From Microcystis panniformis FACHB-1757 (GTDB lineage: Bacteria; Cyanobacteriota; Cyanobacteriia; Cyanobacteriales; Microcystaceae): a stretch of DNA of 64,000 nucleotides. The stretch's first letter is position 1. Each line of letters opens with the position of its first letter. This document shows, in pieces, positions 43,465-53,302 of the stretch. Location: positions 2,294,001-2,358,000 of the forward strand of contig NZ_CP011339.1 in the NCBI RefSeq assembly GCF_001264245.1. Direction: 5' to 3'. The notes under the pieces were generated by a model. That model ran no database searches. It was not told where the DNA came from and saw only the letters and a program-made list of their open reading frames with translations. Position numbers and translations under genes: made by a program.

Positions 43465-44882
43465 GGTTCTTCCGAACTTACCATGTAAAATCAACTAGCA
43501 AAATGCCAATTTAATAAACATCTAAGACTAAAGTTTTTAAAGTTTCTAAATCCATAGCCTCTCCTTTTAATCACCTTCAGTTTATTATTAATTCCTTCAA
43601 CTGTTCCCTGGGTTGTTCGGTTATCAAAATAGGCAGTTATTTCGTCAATCCACCGCCGAATTGTCTGGCAGCTTTTAGGAAAGTAAGCCATCGCCTTTTT
43701 GAGCCAATCACTCAAGGCAAATAATCCCTCATTCCCCTCCGTATTTTTCTCAAATACTTCTCTAAATTCCTCTTTTAATTTGTGCATTTCCCCAAGTTTT
43801 GGAGACACTTTATATACTTCTTCCAATTTTTTCCTTTCTTTCTCTACTAAGTCTCCTTCATTCTTTAATAAGGCATATTTGCTCTTGGCTATTCCTGCTA
43901 AGATATTTTCTTTATTTTTCTTATTTTTTATCTTAGCTGCCTCTCTTTTTACCTCCTTTCTTGCTTCATCTAGCTCGTTATTTACTTGTTTCATTACCTG
44001 GAATCTATCCCCTACTATTTGAGCTTGAGGCATTAGTTTTTCTGCCACATTTTTATACCCTATCCACAGGTCTATACTTACTTCCTCTATTTGGCTCAAA
44101 ACCTCTTCTCCCCAGTGTTTCAGATATTCTGTTAATGCTTCTTCTGTTCTTTTTTCCACTAAGCCTATAATTTTTCCTGTGTCTATATTTACTAACACAG
44201 CATAGTAATTTCCTTTTCCCTTTATCATGGCTATTTCATCTATTCCTAATTTTTTTAGCCCTTGAGGTTTTGCGGTTATTAACTCTTCTCCTAAGTCTTT
44301 GAGCATCGTCTCTATTTCTTGTTCGCTTACTCCATTTCTTTCTGCCGTATTTTTGAGATCACTATTCAGGACTTCGGTCACTATTTTTTTTCTAAATCTG
44401 TCTGTGTAGGTTCTTTTCTTCGGCAAATAATTTAGTTCTTCTGTGAATTTTTTCCCACATTTCTCGCATCTCATCTGACGACGATTGATTCTCAGATATA
44501 ATGCCTGTTCTCCAAAGGGTAAATCTCGGATTGTTAATTCATTGTTTTGATGAACTTTTTCCGTTTTACTTCCACAATGAATGCACTGGCTTTCTCTTGA
44601 CATATTTTCTAAATGTAAAACAATTCCTATATCGGTAATAATTTGATAATTGGTAACGACAACTCCTTCTAGGTGAAGTAGCTCGGTCATTAACTTTAAT
44701 TGTGGATTTGATGGCATAAGTATAGCTTGTGTCTAAAATTGCTGGTCTTGGCTGTCTATATTTTAACCAATAAATTGCTGTATTGCAAGCATAGTCAGCT
44801 TTTAAAGATAAATTATTGTTTTATTGGTCAGCAATAATTGTCTGTTTTTTCTTTAATTTTACATGACAAGTTCGGAAGAGCC
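43465..44882 (-). mobile_element. ISL3-family insertion sequence B (1418 bp)
   Basis: Inverted ends GGTTCTTCCGAACTTACCAT and GGCTCTTCCGAACTTGTCAT, with an 8-bp target duplication ATAATTGT at 43457-43464 and 44883-44890. Contains an intact transposase. Confidence 0.93.
43491..44717 (-). CDS. ISL3-family transposase B (intact)
   Basis: 408 residues. Zinc ribbon CIHCGSK and CEKCGKKF, HTH region, DDE domain with KKLGIDEIAMIKGKGNYYAV, EVSIDLWIGYKNVAEKLM and Glu in GTVEGINNKLKVIKRRGYGF. Distinct from transposase A: similar fold but low identity by eye. No frameshift. Confidence 0.93.
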   Translation of the reverse strand: MPSNPQLKLMTELLHLEGVVVTNYQIITDIGIVLHLENMSRESQCIHCGSKTEKVHQNNELTIRDLPFGEQALYLRINRRQMRCEKCGKKFTEELNYLPKKRTYTDRFRKKIVTEVLNSDLKNTAERNGVSEQEIETMLKDLGEELITAKPQGLKKLGIDEIAMIKGKGNYYAVLVNIDTGKIIGLVEKRTEEALTEYLKHWGEEVLSQIEEVSIDLWIGYKNVAEKLMPQAQIVGDRFQVMKQVNNELDEARKEVKREAAKIKNKKNKENILAGIAKSKYALLKNEGDLVEKERKKLEEVYKVSPKLGEMHKLKEEFREVFEKNTEGNEGLFALSDWLKKAMAYFPKSCQTIRRWIDEITAYFDNRTTQGTVEGINNKLKVIKRRGYGFRNFKNFSLRCLLNWHFAS

Positions 44883-45069
44883 ATAATTGTGCCTCCCTAC
44901 TTAATACTAAATCTGGTTATTAAAAACTGATTATTTATTCCCCCTTTTGCATGAGTGCCTCTTGCATGAGTGCCTGTCTTTATAAGTAGCATAATGCTCA
45001 ACGGATTTAGTATCAATTAATGTCTGTGAGTTGGCAAAATAGAAAAAGATAGCCTGGTTGTGTCTTATA

Positions 45070-46210
45070 CCAAATTTCAAAAACTATGGCATACTTATAG
45101 AAAAGATGATTAAGTGGATAAATTAGCGATGCCAGTCGTACCCAAAATTGATATTGTTGAGTCAGTAGAAGATTTAAAAGAATTAATGAAACAACAAAAA
45201 AGTAGTTTAGCCTACGCTAAAGTACAGTCCTTATATTTTTTGAAGATGGGGGAGGTAGAGACGGTTCGCCATTTAGCGGTATTAATGGGACGAGGGGAAA
45301 GAACAATCCATCGCTGGTTAAGTTTTTACAAAAAAAGGAGGAATCGAGCGATTATTATCTGAAGGAAACCCACCAGGAAGACCGAAAAAGATTTCGGTAG
45401 AAGAAGTCGCTCTTTTACAAAACGAATTAAAAGACCCAGTGGGTTTTACCAGCTATAAAGAGATTTATTTTTGGCTCTCGGTCGTTCGAGAAATTTCCGT
45501 CAGCTATACAACAGTTTATCGTCTCGTTAGACAGGAATTAGGAAGCTCAATTAAAAGTACCTAGACCACGAAATCCGAGACAATTGCCTGGCGAAGTAGA
45601 TGAGTTTAAAGCGAACTTATCTAAACGACTAAAAGCTTTACTAGACAGGGAAAGCGAGAAAGTAAAGCGTTACGAGAAAGTAAGTTTTTGGTGCGAGGAT
45701 GAAAGTAGATTTGGTTGTCACACTATTGCTCGGAATAAAATAACTCTTTTCGGAGTTAAGCCGATTGGTAATTTTCAAGATAACTTCCAATGCTTTTGGC
45801 TGTACGGGGCTGTAGAGCCTCGACAGGGAAGAAGCTTCTTCTATGAATTCTCCCCTTTAGATGGGGATTGTTTCGGAGAATATCTATTACAACTATCGCC
45901 AGCTTTTCCCAATGAATTACATATTTTACAAGTAGATAACGCTCCTGCACATATTGCGGGACACTTAGAAATTCCCGACAATATTATCTTGTTTTATCAA
46001 CCTTCTTGTTGTCCTGAAGTTAACCCCGCAACAGAGAGTTTGGCTGTACCTGAAAAATTTTCTGGCATGGGAAACTTTTGAATCTCTTGATGCTTTAAGA
46101 GATAAACTCGATGCTCTTTTAAATCGTTTATCCAATGACACTATCGGGTATTTAACGGGATGGTCTTGGATTTTAGAAGCTCTATGTCTGTCAGGAATTT
46201 AGAAATTTGG
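45070..46210 (+). mobile_element. Decayed IS630-family element
   Basis: Inverted ends CCAAATTTC and GAAATTTGG with flanking TA (45068-45069, 46211-46212). The transposase inside has several frame breaks. It cut into a xisI gene, whose 3' end follows directly. The gap 44906-45069 before it has no recognisable gene. Confidence 0.78.
45129..46202 (+). pseudogene. IS630-family transposase with three frameshifts
   Basis: Starts MPVVPKIDIVESVEDLKELM. First break in the A run near 45330: SFYKK should continue GGIERLLSEGNPPGRPKKIS. Second near 45545: a shift leads to LKVPRPRNPRQLPGEVDEFK. Third near 46030: CCPEVNP should continue RVWLYLKNFLAWETFESLDA. DDE residues WCEDESRFGC, LQVDNAPAH survive. A frameshift in the A run is sometimes programmed in IS630 relatives, but three breaks argue for decay. 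Confidence 0.85.
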
Positions 46211-46211
46211 T

Positions 46212-46374
46212 ATTACATCTTGATATAAAAAATGGCGAAATTTGGGTTCAACATGATGTCCCTGAAGTGGGAATCGCCAATGAATTAGTTAATTTAGGTG
46301 TTCCTAAAGAGGATATTGTCTTAGCTCTTCATGAACCTTTAGTTAGACCCTATACAGGGTTTGCAGTCGGTTAA
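46212..46374 (+). pseudogene. xisI C-terminal remnant
   Basis: Reads LHLDIKNGEIWVQHDVPEVG, IANELVNLGVPKEDIVLALH and RPYTGFAVG then TAA. This is the end of the XisI family (fdxN-element excision controlling factor), very abundant in cyanobacteria beyond heterocyst formers. The N-terminal half is missing because the IS630 element sits directly before it. No xisH partner is nearby. Confidence 0.8.
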
Positions 46375-46580
46375 TTTTTTAGATACCAACGCAGAAACCG
46401 AACCACTGACCTTAAAACTTTGACCCCTTCCCGAAAACCCCATAACCCTATTTGTCTAAAAATATTAAGAGATGTAACTATTTATGCCTAAGCTAGAAAG
46501 TGATTACTCAACAGGGGTGAGATCAGGATAGTCTAGATCGAGCAGTCAGATAGATGTTTAGTTAAATTCCTACTTCAGAT

Positions 46581-47540
46581 ATGTCCGTTTCTAGTCCTCC
46601 TCGTTCCCTGCGTATCGGTTCCCGTAAAAGTCAGTTAGCCCTAGTACAAACCTATTGGGTACAGGCAGAATTGAGTAAACACCACCCCCATCGACAGTTT
46701 GAGGTGGAGACGATGAGTACCCAAGGCGATAAAATTCTCGATGTGGCCCTGGCGAAAATCGGTGATAAGGGTTTATTTACCAAAGAATTAGAAGTGGGAA
46801 TCTTGGATAGATCGATCGATCTTGCCGTCCATTCTCTCAAGGATCTGCCCACTAAGTTGCCGGAAGGCTTAATCTTGGGTTGCGTCACCGAAAGAGTTAA
46901 TCCGGCCGATGCTTTGGTGGTAAATAGCGAAAACCAAGACTATCAATTAGACACTTTACCAGAAGGTGCGGTAGTGGGGACTTCTTCCCTGCGGCGATTG
47001 GCCCAGTTGCGTTACCATTATCCCCATCTGACTTTTAAGGATGTGCGCGGCAATGTTAACACCCGTCTGGCAAAACTGGACGCGGGAGAATACGACGCGA
47101 TTATTCTGGCAGTAGCGGGATTGGAAAGGTTAGGATTGGGCGATCGAGTTCATCAGGTTATTCCGGCGGAAATTTCTCTCCATGCGGTGGGACAGGGGGC
47201 TTTAGGGATAGAATGCCGCGATGCTGATCCAGAGGTTTTGGAAGTCCTAAAAGTGTTGGAACACGCCCCTAGCCGCGATAGATGCTATGCTGAACGCGCT
47301 TTTTTACGGGAGTTGGAGGGGGGTTGTCAAGTTCCCATCGGAGTGAATACGGCGATCGAGGATGGTATCCTAACTTTAACGGGTATGGTGGCTAGTCTCG
47401 ACGGTAAGCGCCTGATTAAGGACTCGGTTAGCGGTGATCCTAGCCATGGGGAAGTCTTAGGACGAGATTTAGCCCATAAAGTGCGCGAGGCTGGTGCTGG
47501 AGAGATTTTAGCCCAGATTTTCACTGAAGTGGGACGATAA
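46581..47540 (+). CDS. hemC: Hydroxymethylbilane synthase (porphobilinogen deaminase)
   Basis: 319 residues. LRIGSRKSQLALVQTYWVQA at the N-terminus, DLPTKLPEGLILGCVTERV, GTSSLRRLAQLRYHYP, and the dipyrromethane-cofactor Cys in LEGGCQVPIGV. Joins four porphobilinogen molecules in heme and chlorophyll synthesis. Intact. Starts at ATG 46581; 46375-46580 is its upstream region, with no further gene seen. Confidence 0.96.
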   Translation: MSVSSPPRSLRIGSRKSQLALVQTYWVQAELSKHHPHRQFEVETMSTQGDKILDVALAKIGDKGLFTKELEVGILDRSIDLAVHSLKDLPTKLPEGLILGCVTERVNPADALVVNSENQDYQLDTLPEGAVVGTSSLRRLAQLRYHYPHLTFKDVRGNVNTRLAKLDAGEYDAIILAVAGLERLGLGDRVHQVIPAEISLHAVGQGALGIECRDADPEVLEVLKVLEHAPSRDRCYAERAFLRELEGGCQVPIGVNTAIEDGILTLTGMVASLDGKRLIKDSVSGDPSHGEVLGRDLAHKVREAGAGEILAQIFTEVGR

Positions 47541-47693
47541 TCAGTGATCAGTGATAAGTTATCAGTGGGTAAGTTATCAGTTATCAGTCTTAAACAGCAA
47601 AAAGCTCCAGTGCCTCTCCCATGCAGTTTTAACAAGTGATGTGGATAGGCAAGCAGCTGATCAGTATTGCAGCAATTCTCCCAGTATCGAGAT

Positions 47694-48572
47694 TTAATTG
47701 ACTTCAGTTCGATTGATAGTCTTCTCCGCCGGGATGATAGAATTGCCTTTCGGAGTCAGGAAATTGTGCAAGATGTGACGATTTTGAATTAAAACTAAAG
47801 TTGCGATCGCTAAGAGAAAATAACCAAAACCTTTTTGTAACTGTTTTGCGGACACAAACTGTCCCAGATAGGAACCGATAAGAGTACCGAGAGCAGCCGC
47901 AAAAGCAAAGGATAGGGTTAACTGCCAATCGACGCTAATATGACCTAAATAACCCAGTAATCCGGCTACAGAATTGAGGAAAATAATCAGCAGGGAAGTG
48001 GCGATCGCTTGAACCATGGGGATTTTACCCAATAATACCAGCGCGGGAACGATAGCGAAGCCTCCCCCAACCCCAACTAATCCCGTCAGGACACCCACAG
48101 CAATTCCTTCGCTCATTAACCAGAGCCAGCAATATCGGCAGACTGGTTGGGGGTAGAGAGTCAGATTTTTTTGCCGATCGCGGGCTTTATAATCAGGATT
48201 ATCTATCTGTGCTGATCTGCGGATCATAAAGGCTGCCGCTAGGAGCATTAGTGTCGCAAACAGGAGCATCTGGAAGGTGGCAGTGACAAAGGGTAATGTG
48301 GCTAATCTTGCTCCCAAAAAAGCCCCTACCATCGTGGCAGAACCGAAGATAAAAGCGGTTTTTAAGTTAATGTTGCCTTTTTTCCAGTGGGGAATCGTGC
48401 CGAGTAAACTGACACTACCGATGACTAGAAGCGTCATAGCGATCGCAGATTTGGTCGGTACTCCCATCACATAGACTAGAATCGGTAATGCTAGTACAGA
48501 ACCTCCTCCTCCTAACAATCCCAGACTAATCCCCGTACAAACGGCTAATAAATGTCCAATTAACCAAGTCAT
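47694..48572 (-). CDS. TauE/SafE-family sulfite/anion exporter
   Basis: 292 residues, about eight membrane helices in two homologous halves: GISLGLLGGGGSVLALPILV and GVLTGLVGVGGGFAIVPALV carry the paired glycine-rich motifs of the family. Predicted to move sulfite or organosulfonates across the plasma membrane. It follows an ETHE1-like dioxygenase and a rhodanese on the same strand, so it likely exports sulfite made by them (inference). Confidence 0.87.
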   Translation of the reverse strand: MTWLIGHLLAVCTGISLGLLGGGGSVLALPILVYVMGVPTKSAIAMTLLVIGSVSLLGTIPHWKKGNINLKTAFIFGSATMVGAFLGARLATLPFVTATFQMLLFATLMLLAAAFMIRRSAQIDNPDYKARDRQKNLTLYPQPVCRYCWLWLMSEGIAVGVLTGLVGVGGGFAIVPALVLLGKIPMVQAIATSLLIIFLNSVAGLLGYLGHISVDWQLTLSFAFAAALGTLIGSYLGQFVSAKQLQKGFGYFLLAIATLVLIQNRHILHNFLTPKGNSIIPAEKTINRTEVN

Positions 48573-48773
48573 TTCAGTTATCAGTTATCAGTTATCAGTT
48601 ATCAGTTTCTGAAGGCAACAGGCCCCAAGTAAAGAATCTGACAATTCTCCTACCTAAAAAGAAGGCTAGAAACTAAGTACATCTTAGGTTTTAGATTCTT
48701 CTCTTGTTATCAGTTATCAGCAAATCATATTTCATTATTTACTGGTTACTGATTACTGATGACTGATTACTGC

Positions 48774-49319
48774 TTACTGATGGGGTTGATTATAGGGAAG
48801 TTTAGCCAGAAGCATAGCTAAAGCACAGGTATTACTAATCCCCGCAAAAACTAGACCAGAACCGACAAAACCGCTTAAAATCAGGAACCAAGGCGAGAGA
48901 AAGGCTCCTAATACTGTTCCGAGGACTACTAAGGAACCAGCGACGATCTGCACCTGACGGAATAGGCTAATTGGCGCATTTTGGTCTTTTTCGGTGGCAT
49001 AACCCGCACTTTTCCAAGTATTTAAGCCGTTTTTAAGCTGGGCAACTTGGCTAAATCCTGCCGCAATCAGTTTTTGTGCTGCTACAGTGGATCTGCTGCC
49101 GGAATTACAGTAGAGAACTAGGGTTTGATTGGGGTCAAAAGCGATCGAATCGGGGTTAAAACTGGAAAGTGGTACTAATTTCGCCCCTGGAATGCGATCG
49201 CTTGCGTACTCCCCCGGTTCTCGCACGTCAATTAAGCAAACTTCTCGACGCTCAATTAAGTTTTTTAAAGTATGGGCATCAAATTCTAGTAATTTTGCCT
49301 GATTTGTGGTATTGGTCAT
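48774..49319 (-). CDS. Rhodanese-domain membrane protein
   Basis: 181 residues. Residues 10-110 are a rhodanese domain with the active-site Cys in LVLYCNSGSRSTVAAQKLI. The C-terminal part (VQIVAGSLVVLGTVLGAFLS and FLILSGFVGSGLVFAGIS) is a two-helix membrane segment of the DUF2892 type. Transfers sulfane sulfur. Its start overlaps the ETHE1-like gene by 41 bases; GGAG lies about 8 bases before ATG 49319. Confidence 0.88.
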   Translation of the reverse strand: MTNTTNQAKLLEFDAHTLKNLIERREVCLIDVREPGEYASDRIPGAKLVPLSSFNPDSIAFDPNQTLVLYCNSGSRSTVAAQKLIAAGFSQVAQLKNGLNTWKSAGYATEKDQNAPISLFRQVQIVAGSLVVLGTVLGAFLSPWFLILSGFVGSGLVFAGISNTCALAMLLAKLPYNQPHQ

Positions 49320-50043
49320 CGTTAATCTCCTGAATGGATCTTGAAGCTAAAACAACTCCTAAATTACCGCAGCCTTGGTTAGCGGGAACTGCCTCCATGA
49401 TCTTTTTGGGATCTGGTAAATTAAGACTGTTCATAAACTCGATAAATTGTCTGCGGTTACGTCCGACAAAACGGGGATTGTATTGTTTTTCTTCGGCAAT
49501 GGTGGAGACAGTTAAACCGCGATAGTCGTGGCCGGGATAAACTAGGGTACTATCGGGGAGAGTGAAAAGTTTTTGCGTGACCGAATCAAAGAGGGTACCA
49601 GCATCGCCGCTTTGGAAGTCGGTACGACCACAACCTCGGATAAATAGGGCATCTCCCGTCAAAATATGACTGTTATTGACTAAATAGGCTAGATGACTAT
49701 CGGTGTGACCAGGAGTAGCGATCCCTTTGATGGTGATATTTCCTAGTAACAATCCCTCTCCATCTGCCAGATGGCGATCAGCACAGGCTACTTGAGCATT
49801 TTCGGGAACTATACCCAGACAGCCTGTGATTTGCCTTAATTTTCCAGTTCCTGTGACGTGATCGGCGTGAATATGGGTTTCTAAACAGTATTTTAGCGTT
49901 AATCCTAGCTCCTGTAATTGCCGATCATCCCTTTCCACCTGTTCCCGCACTGGATCCACCAATACCGCTTCCTTGCTGACGGGATCGGCAATCAAATAAG
50001 TATAAGTGCTGGTTTCGGGATCAAACATCTGACGGAATAGCAT
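49279..50043 (-). CDS. ETHE1-like metallo-beta-lactamase-fold persulfide dioxygenase
   Basis: 254 residues. Metal ligands in LETHIHADHVTGTGKL, ATPGHTDSHLAYL and LTGDALFIRGCGRTDFQSGD, and YPGHDYRG. The DFQSGD stretch is typical of persulfide dioxygenases, which oxidise glutathione persulfide to sulfite using iron. The usual end near ANQGCG is followed by about 20 extra residues overlapping the rhodanese start, perhaps from a lost stop. First gene of the sulfur operon. Confidence 0.9.
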   Translation of the reverse strand: MLFRQMFDPETSTYTYLIADPVSKEAVLVDPVREQVERDDRQLQELGLTLKYCLETHIHADHVTGTGKLRQITGCLGIVPENAQVACADRHLADGEGLLLGNITIKGIATPGHTDSHLAYLVNNSHILTGDALFIRGCGRTDFQSGDAGTLFDSVTQKLFTLPDSTLVYPGHDYRGLTVSTIAEEKQYNPRFVGRNRRQFIEFMNSLNLPDPKKIMEAVPANQGCGNLGVVLASRSIQEINDDQYHKSGKITRI

Positions 50044-50171
50044 TATCTCTGACTTCCTTTATATAACTTTATAACTATACTACCATATAATTATGAATTT
50101 GTAGAAAACCTCTAGCAGGATTAATTTTTTGGCTGTATCTCACTGTCGAGTCAAGAGGCAAAAATACAAAT

Positions 50172-50206
50172 AAAGCGAGAACTGTCGCTCTTGCAGTTCC
50201 CGCTCT
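50172..50206 (-). terminator. Terminator after ferredoxin gene
   Basis: On the minus strand AGCGGGAACTGCAAG and AGCGACAGTTCTCGCT form an imperfect hairpin followed by TTATTTGTATTTTTG, about 45 bases past the petF stop codon. Confidence 0.75.
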
Positions 50207-50250
50207 ATTATTGTTGGAGTATCTAACCCCCAAATAAATATTGAGTTAAA

Positions 50251-50562
50251 TTAGTACAAATATTCTTCTTTGTGGGTGACGATCACACAGTCAGAAGTAG
50301 GATAGGCGACACAGGTGAGGACATAACCCGCTTCAATTTGATCATCATCTAAGAAGGATTGATCAGACTGATCAACGCTACCAGATTCGATTTGACCAGC
50401 GCAACTAGAGCAAGCACCAGCACGGCAAGAAAAGGGTAAATCTAATCCTTCTGCTTCTGCTGCCTCGAGAATATATTCATTATCGGGAACATCAATTGTC
50501 TGGTCGCCACCAGGTGTTTTCAGGGTGACTTTATAAGTGGTTGTCTTTGTTTTTTTTGCCAT
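50251..50562 (-). CDS. petF: Plant-type [2Fe-2S] ferredoxin
   Basis: 103 residues. Cluster ligands in CRAGACSSCAGQIES and LTCVAYP; ends EEYLY. The N-terminus AKKTKTTTYKVTLKTPGGD is a few residues longer than the commonest PetF, so this could be a minor paralog. Carries electrons from photosystem I to FNR and other acceptors. Monocistronic, with its own terminator. Confidence 0.93.
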   Translation of the reverse strand: MAKKTKTTTYKVTLKTPGGDQTIDVPDNEYILEAAEAEGLDLPFSCRAGACSSCAGQIESGSVDQSDQSFLDDDQIEAGYVLTCVAYPTSDCVIVTHKEEYLY

Positions 50563-50854
50563 AGGTTGTTCCTCAGTCTTAAAATCCCTTCTCTCGCCGT
50601 TTAAACTGAACGGGTCGAATGAGTTTTCCTTTTGATACTACAGGAAAATTTACCCGGCTCAACTTAGCATTAGTAATGACAGCCTTAAATAAACTTAAAA
50701 TAATATTTACTTATCTCTTAGGTAAATAACCCCCGATAGTTGTGGATCAATCGTTAAATAATCTCATCAATCTTTAGGTAATAAGTAGTCATGCAAAATA
50801 AATTTCCTAGTGAAGATAGGCAAGGAGCAAAAGCTTGATCGAAATGTGTAATTA

Positions 50855-51080
50855 GGGTCTGCTGAAAAAGTTTTTCCTGGGGGTAGGAGTCAGTAGCCGG
50901 TCGTCAGGAGCCGGTCGTTTCAGGCTTTGTTGCCCTTGTTTTTTGTACCAAGCGATGTACTACAAGAAGGATAATGCAAGGTTTTTGAAAGTCCCAATCC
51001 TATTTTCGCAGCACTAACATCGGACTTTAACAGGTCAAAAGCCTTATTTTAAAAGGGTTTTACCATTATTCAGCAAGCCC
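50855..51080. mobile_element. MITE family D, subtype D1, copy 2 (226 bp)
   Basis: Same orientation as 38386-38611 and nearly identical (GGGTCTGCTGAAAAAGTTTT ... TTATTCAGCAAGCCC). The rest of the gap 50563-51161 contains the petF upstream region and no further gene. Confidence 0.88.
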
Positions 51081-51161
51081 TACTTAAGTAGTTTTTTAGC
51101 TATCAGCTAGAAAAGGTAAAAGTCAAGAGTTGGGAGTGAGCGAGATGCAGAATAAAAAAGC

Positions 51162-51932
51162 TTAATCCTGCAAAAAAGCGAGGGGATAACTCATATTCTC
51201 AGCAAATCCCAAGATACCTTGATCCCGATGCTCATAGAGTAAATTTCCTTGACTATCAAATAAAAAAGTCCCTCCCCGTTGGGTGAGATAACTACTATCG
51301 GGGATATATGTTGACCAATTGCCCAAAACTTGACTCATATTACGAAGTCTCAGGGTGGCTAATTCAAAAGGTCGCTGAAAACCTTGACCCCCAGCAAGAT
51401 TGAATAGGGAACCCCGGAAAGGTGGTAAAGGCCGCGCTTGCATTGTTTCCTCCTCGGCAATTAATTGGGGGGCTTTGCGATCGCCAAGATAACCCCGCAG
51501 CACTTCGGCCAGAGTCCCCGGACTACCCACACCCGCACACATAAAAATTAGATTTAACCAAGCATTTTGCCCGGGAGAAAACCCAGGTAATTTTAGCGAT
51601 AAACCGCGATAAAGTCCTAATAAATTATGTAATTCGGCTTTGGGGTCAACAAACAGCCAATCTTGCCGAAATTTCGTATATTCAGCGAATTTTAACCCTG
51701 AATTGCGATCGCCGATACCGATGGCACGAATGGTTATCCCGGCATTTTGCCAAAGGGCTGCCTCTTTTTCTAACCACCAAGCGTATTCGAGACTATCAAA
51801 ATCTCCCAATTGCGGCCAAACAAGAATTAAAAGACGTTTATAATCGGCACAATCGCTTAAAATTGGCACTATTTGCCCATCGCTGACCCTTTGGCGTTGA
51901 ATTGTTGAAAATATTTCATAGCTGCTGCTCAT
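51162..51932 (-). CDS. AhpC/TSA (PRXL2-like) family protein
   Basis: 256 residues with a thioredoxin-like fold: RLLILVWPQLGDFDSLEYAW, AIGIGDRNSGLKFAEYTKF, DWLFVDPKAELHNLLGLYRG, then GGTFLFDSQGNLLYEHRDQG. No peroxidatic Cys of the PXXXTXXC type is visible, so peroxidase activity is doubtful. Overlaps anmK by four bases, which suggests co-transcription, without an obvious link in function. Confidence 0.8.
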   Translation of the reverse strand: MSSSYEIFSTIQRQRVSDGQIVPILSDCADYKRLLILVWPQLGDFDSLEYAWWLEKEAALWQNAGITIRAIGIGDRNSGLKFAEYTKFRQDWLFVDPKAELHNLLGLYRGLSLKLPGFSPGQNAWLNLIFMCAGVGSPGTLAEVLRGYLGDRKAPQLIAEEETMQARPLPPFRGSLFNLAGGQGFQRPFELATLRLRNMSQVLGNWSTYIPDSSYLTQRGGTFLFDSQGNLLYEHRDQGILGFAENMSYPLAFLQD

Positions 51933-53065
51933 CTGTAAATTTCTCCTAATAAAACCGCTGCTTTTGCCCCCGTGACTTGCGGTAAATTACCGGGGAAATT
52001 GTGCCAGCGCCAATAGGCCAAGAGGGCAAAAGCGATCGCTTCTTTAAAATCGCTATTTAATCCTACCTCATCAGTGGTCAAAAGCTTGACATTTGACCCC
52101 AAATGTGCTAGGAGTCGTTGGCGCAGGTAGGCATTACGAGCGCCACCACCGCAGAGCAGCACTTCCGCGGGCATTTCTGGCAAAAAGGTTTGATAGCTGT
52201 GGGCGATCGAAATGGCGGTTAAATCGGTTAAACTAGCCAACCAGTCGGCATCACTGAGGGAATAAGCTTGGGCATCCTCGCGCAATTGGGCTAGATAGGC
52301 GGGGCTAAATAACTCTCTGCCAGTGGATTTAGGGGGATATTGTTGAAAATAAGGCTCCTGTAGCCATTTATGAACTAATTCGGAGCAGGGTTGACCCTGA
52401 GCGGACCATTGACCGTTATGGTCGTAGGTTTGTTGGCCTTGGCTCAAAAATTGTACGGCCAAATCGATGAGGACGTTGCCCGGTCCAGTATCCCAACCGA
52501 AAATTTTCTGCTGCCAATTTTCCCTTTGTCGGGGGGGTAGATAGGTTAAATTGCCAATACCGCCGATATTTTGAACGCAGCGGGTTTTAGTGGGGTGAGA
52601 AAGCAGATAAGCGTCAATTTTCGGCACTAGGGGCGCACCGTGACCAGCTTGGGCGATATCGGCAGCGCGAAAATTACTAATGGTGGGAATACGGGTGATT
52701 TTTGCGATCGCTGCTCCCCGTCCTAATTGTACCGTGTAACCGAGGCGATCGTTTGCGGGGGGTCGATGAAAAACGGTTTGACCGTGACTGCCGATTAATT
52801 GGGCTTTTGGGGCTTCTTTTTGGATATTTAAAGCGGCACGGGCGAATTCTGCGGCGATATCATCATCTAAGCTGGCTAAAGCTTCAAGGTCGAGCTTTTC
52901 TCCCCCACAGACTTGTAAAATTGTCTCGCGTAATCGGGGGGAATAGGGATAGGTTTCTCCAGCTAATAATTGCACCTGTGGAGATTCCACTGTACCGCTA
53001 ATCTCCACTAAAGCGGTATCGATACCATCCACCGATGTGCCACTGATTAAACCGATAACTAACAA
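51929..53065 (-). CDS. anmK: Anhydro-N-acetylmuramic acid kinase
   Basis: 378 residues. ATP-binding LVIGLISGTSVDGIDTALVE, SHGQTVFHRPPANDRLGYTV, NIGGIGNLTYLPP and EVLLCGGGARNAYL are the AnmK motifs. Phosphorylates and opens anhMurNAc during peptidoglycan recycling. First gene of the pair with the AhpC-like gene. Intact. Confidence 0.95.
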   Translation of the reverse strand: MLVIGLISGTSVDGIDTALVEISGTVESPQVQLLAGETYPYSPRLRETILQVCGGEKLDLEALASLDDDIAAEFARAALNIQKEAPKAQLIGSHGQTVFHRPPANDRLGYTVQLGRGAAIAKITRIPTISNFRAADIAQAGHGAPLVPKIDAYLLSHPTKTRCVQNIGGIGNLTYLPPRQRENWQQKIFGWDTGPGNVLIDLAVQFLSQGQQTYDHNGQWSAQGQPCSELVHKWLQEPYFQQYPPKSTGRELFSPAYLAQLREDAQAYSLSDADWLASLTDLTAISIAHSYQTFLPEMPAEVLLCGGGARNAYLRQRLLAHLGSNVKLLTTDEVGLNSDFKEAIAFALLAYWRWHNFPGNLPQVTGAKAAVLLGEIYR

Positions 53066-53302
53066 GTTTTTTCCCTCAACTGTCGATTGTTGATTATTTT
53101 ATCTTGAATGTCGGGGTGAAGACCCTCGCGCTTAGCGACGGGATGAAACCCCGACCAGTATAAAACAGCGAAGCACGACATTTCGACACATTTCGACACA
53201 TTTCGAGGGGCTTCGATGTAAGAGCTTCGATGTCAACTAAAATCTTGACAATCCGATGCTCTACAGGTTAACTTAAAATAAGTTGTTTGAGGTCGATAAA
53301 CA

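Larger units (their letters stand above)
43384..44905. repeat. B2 repeat interrupted by ISL3 element B
   Basis: The B2 repeat starts GAACGTAGGTTGGGTTGAAG and continues to CCTACAAATAATTGT, where the ISL3 element inserts; it resumes GCCTCCCTACTTA after the element. Comparing with intact B2 copies (59488-59606, 61766-61882) shows the precise empty site. Confidence 0.85.

Noticed and set aside
45129..46202. Programmed frameshift in the IS630 transposase
   Set aside because: Only the first break lies in an A run; two further breaks show decay.
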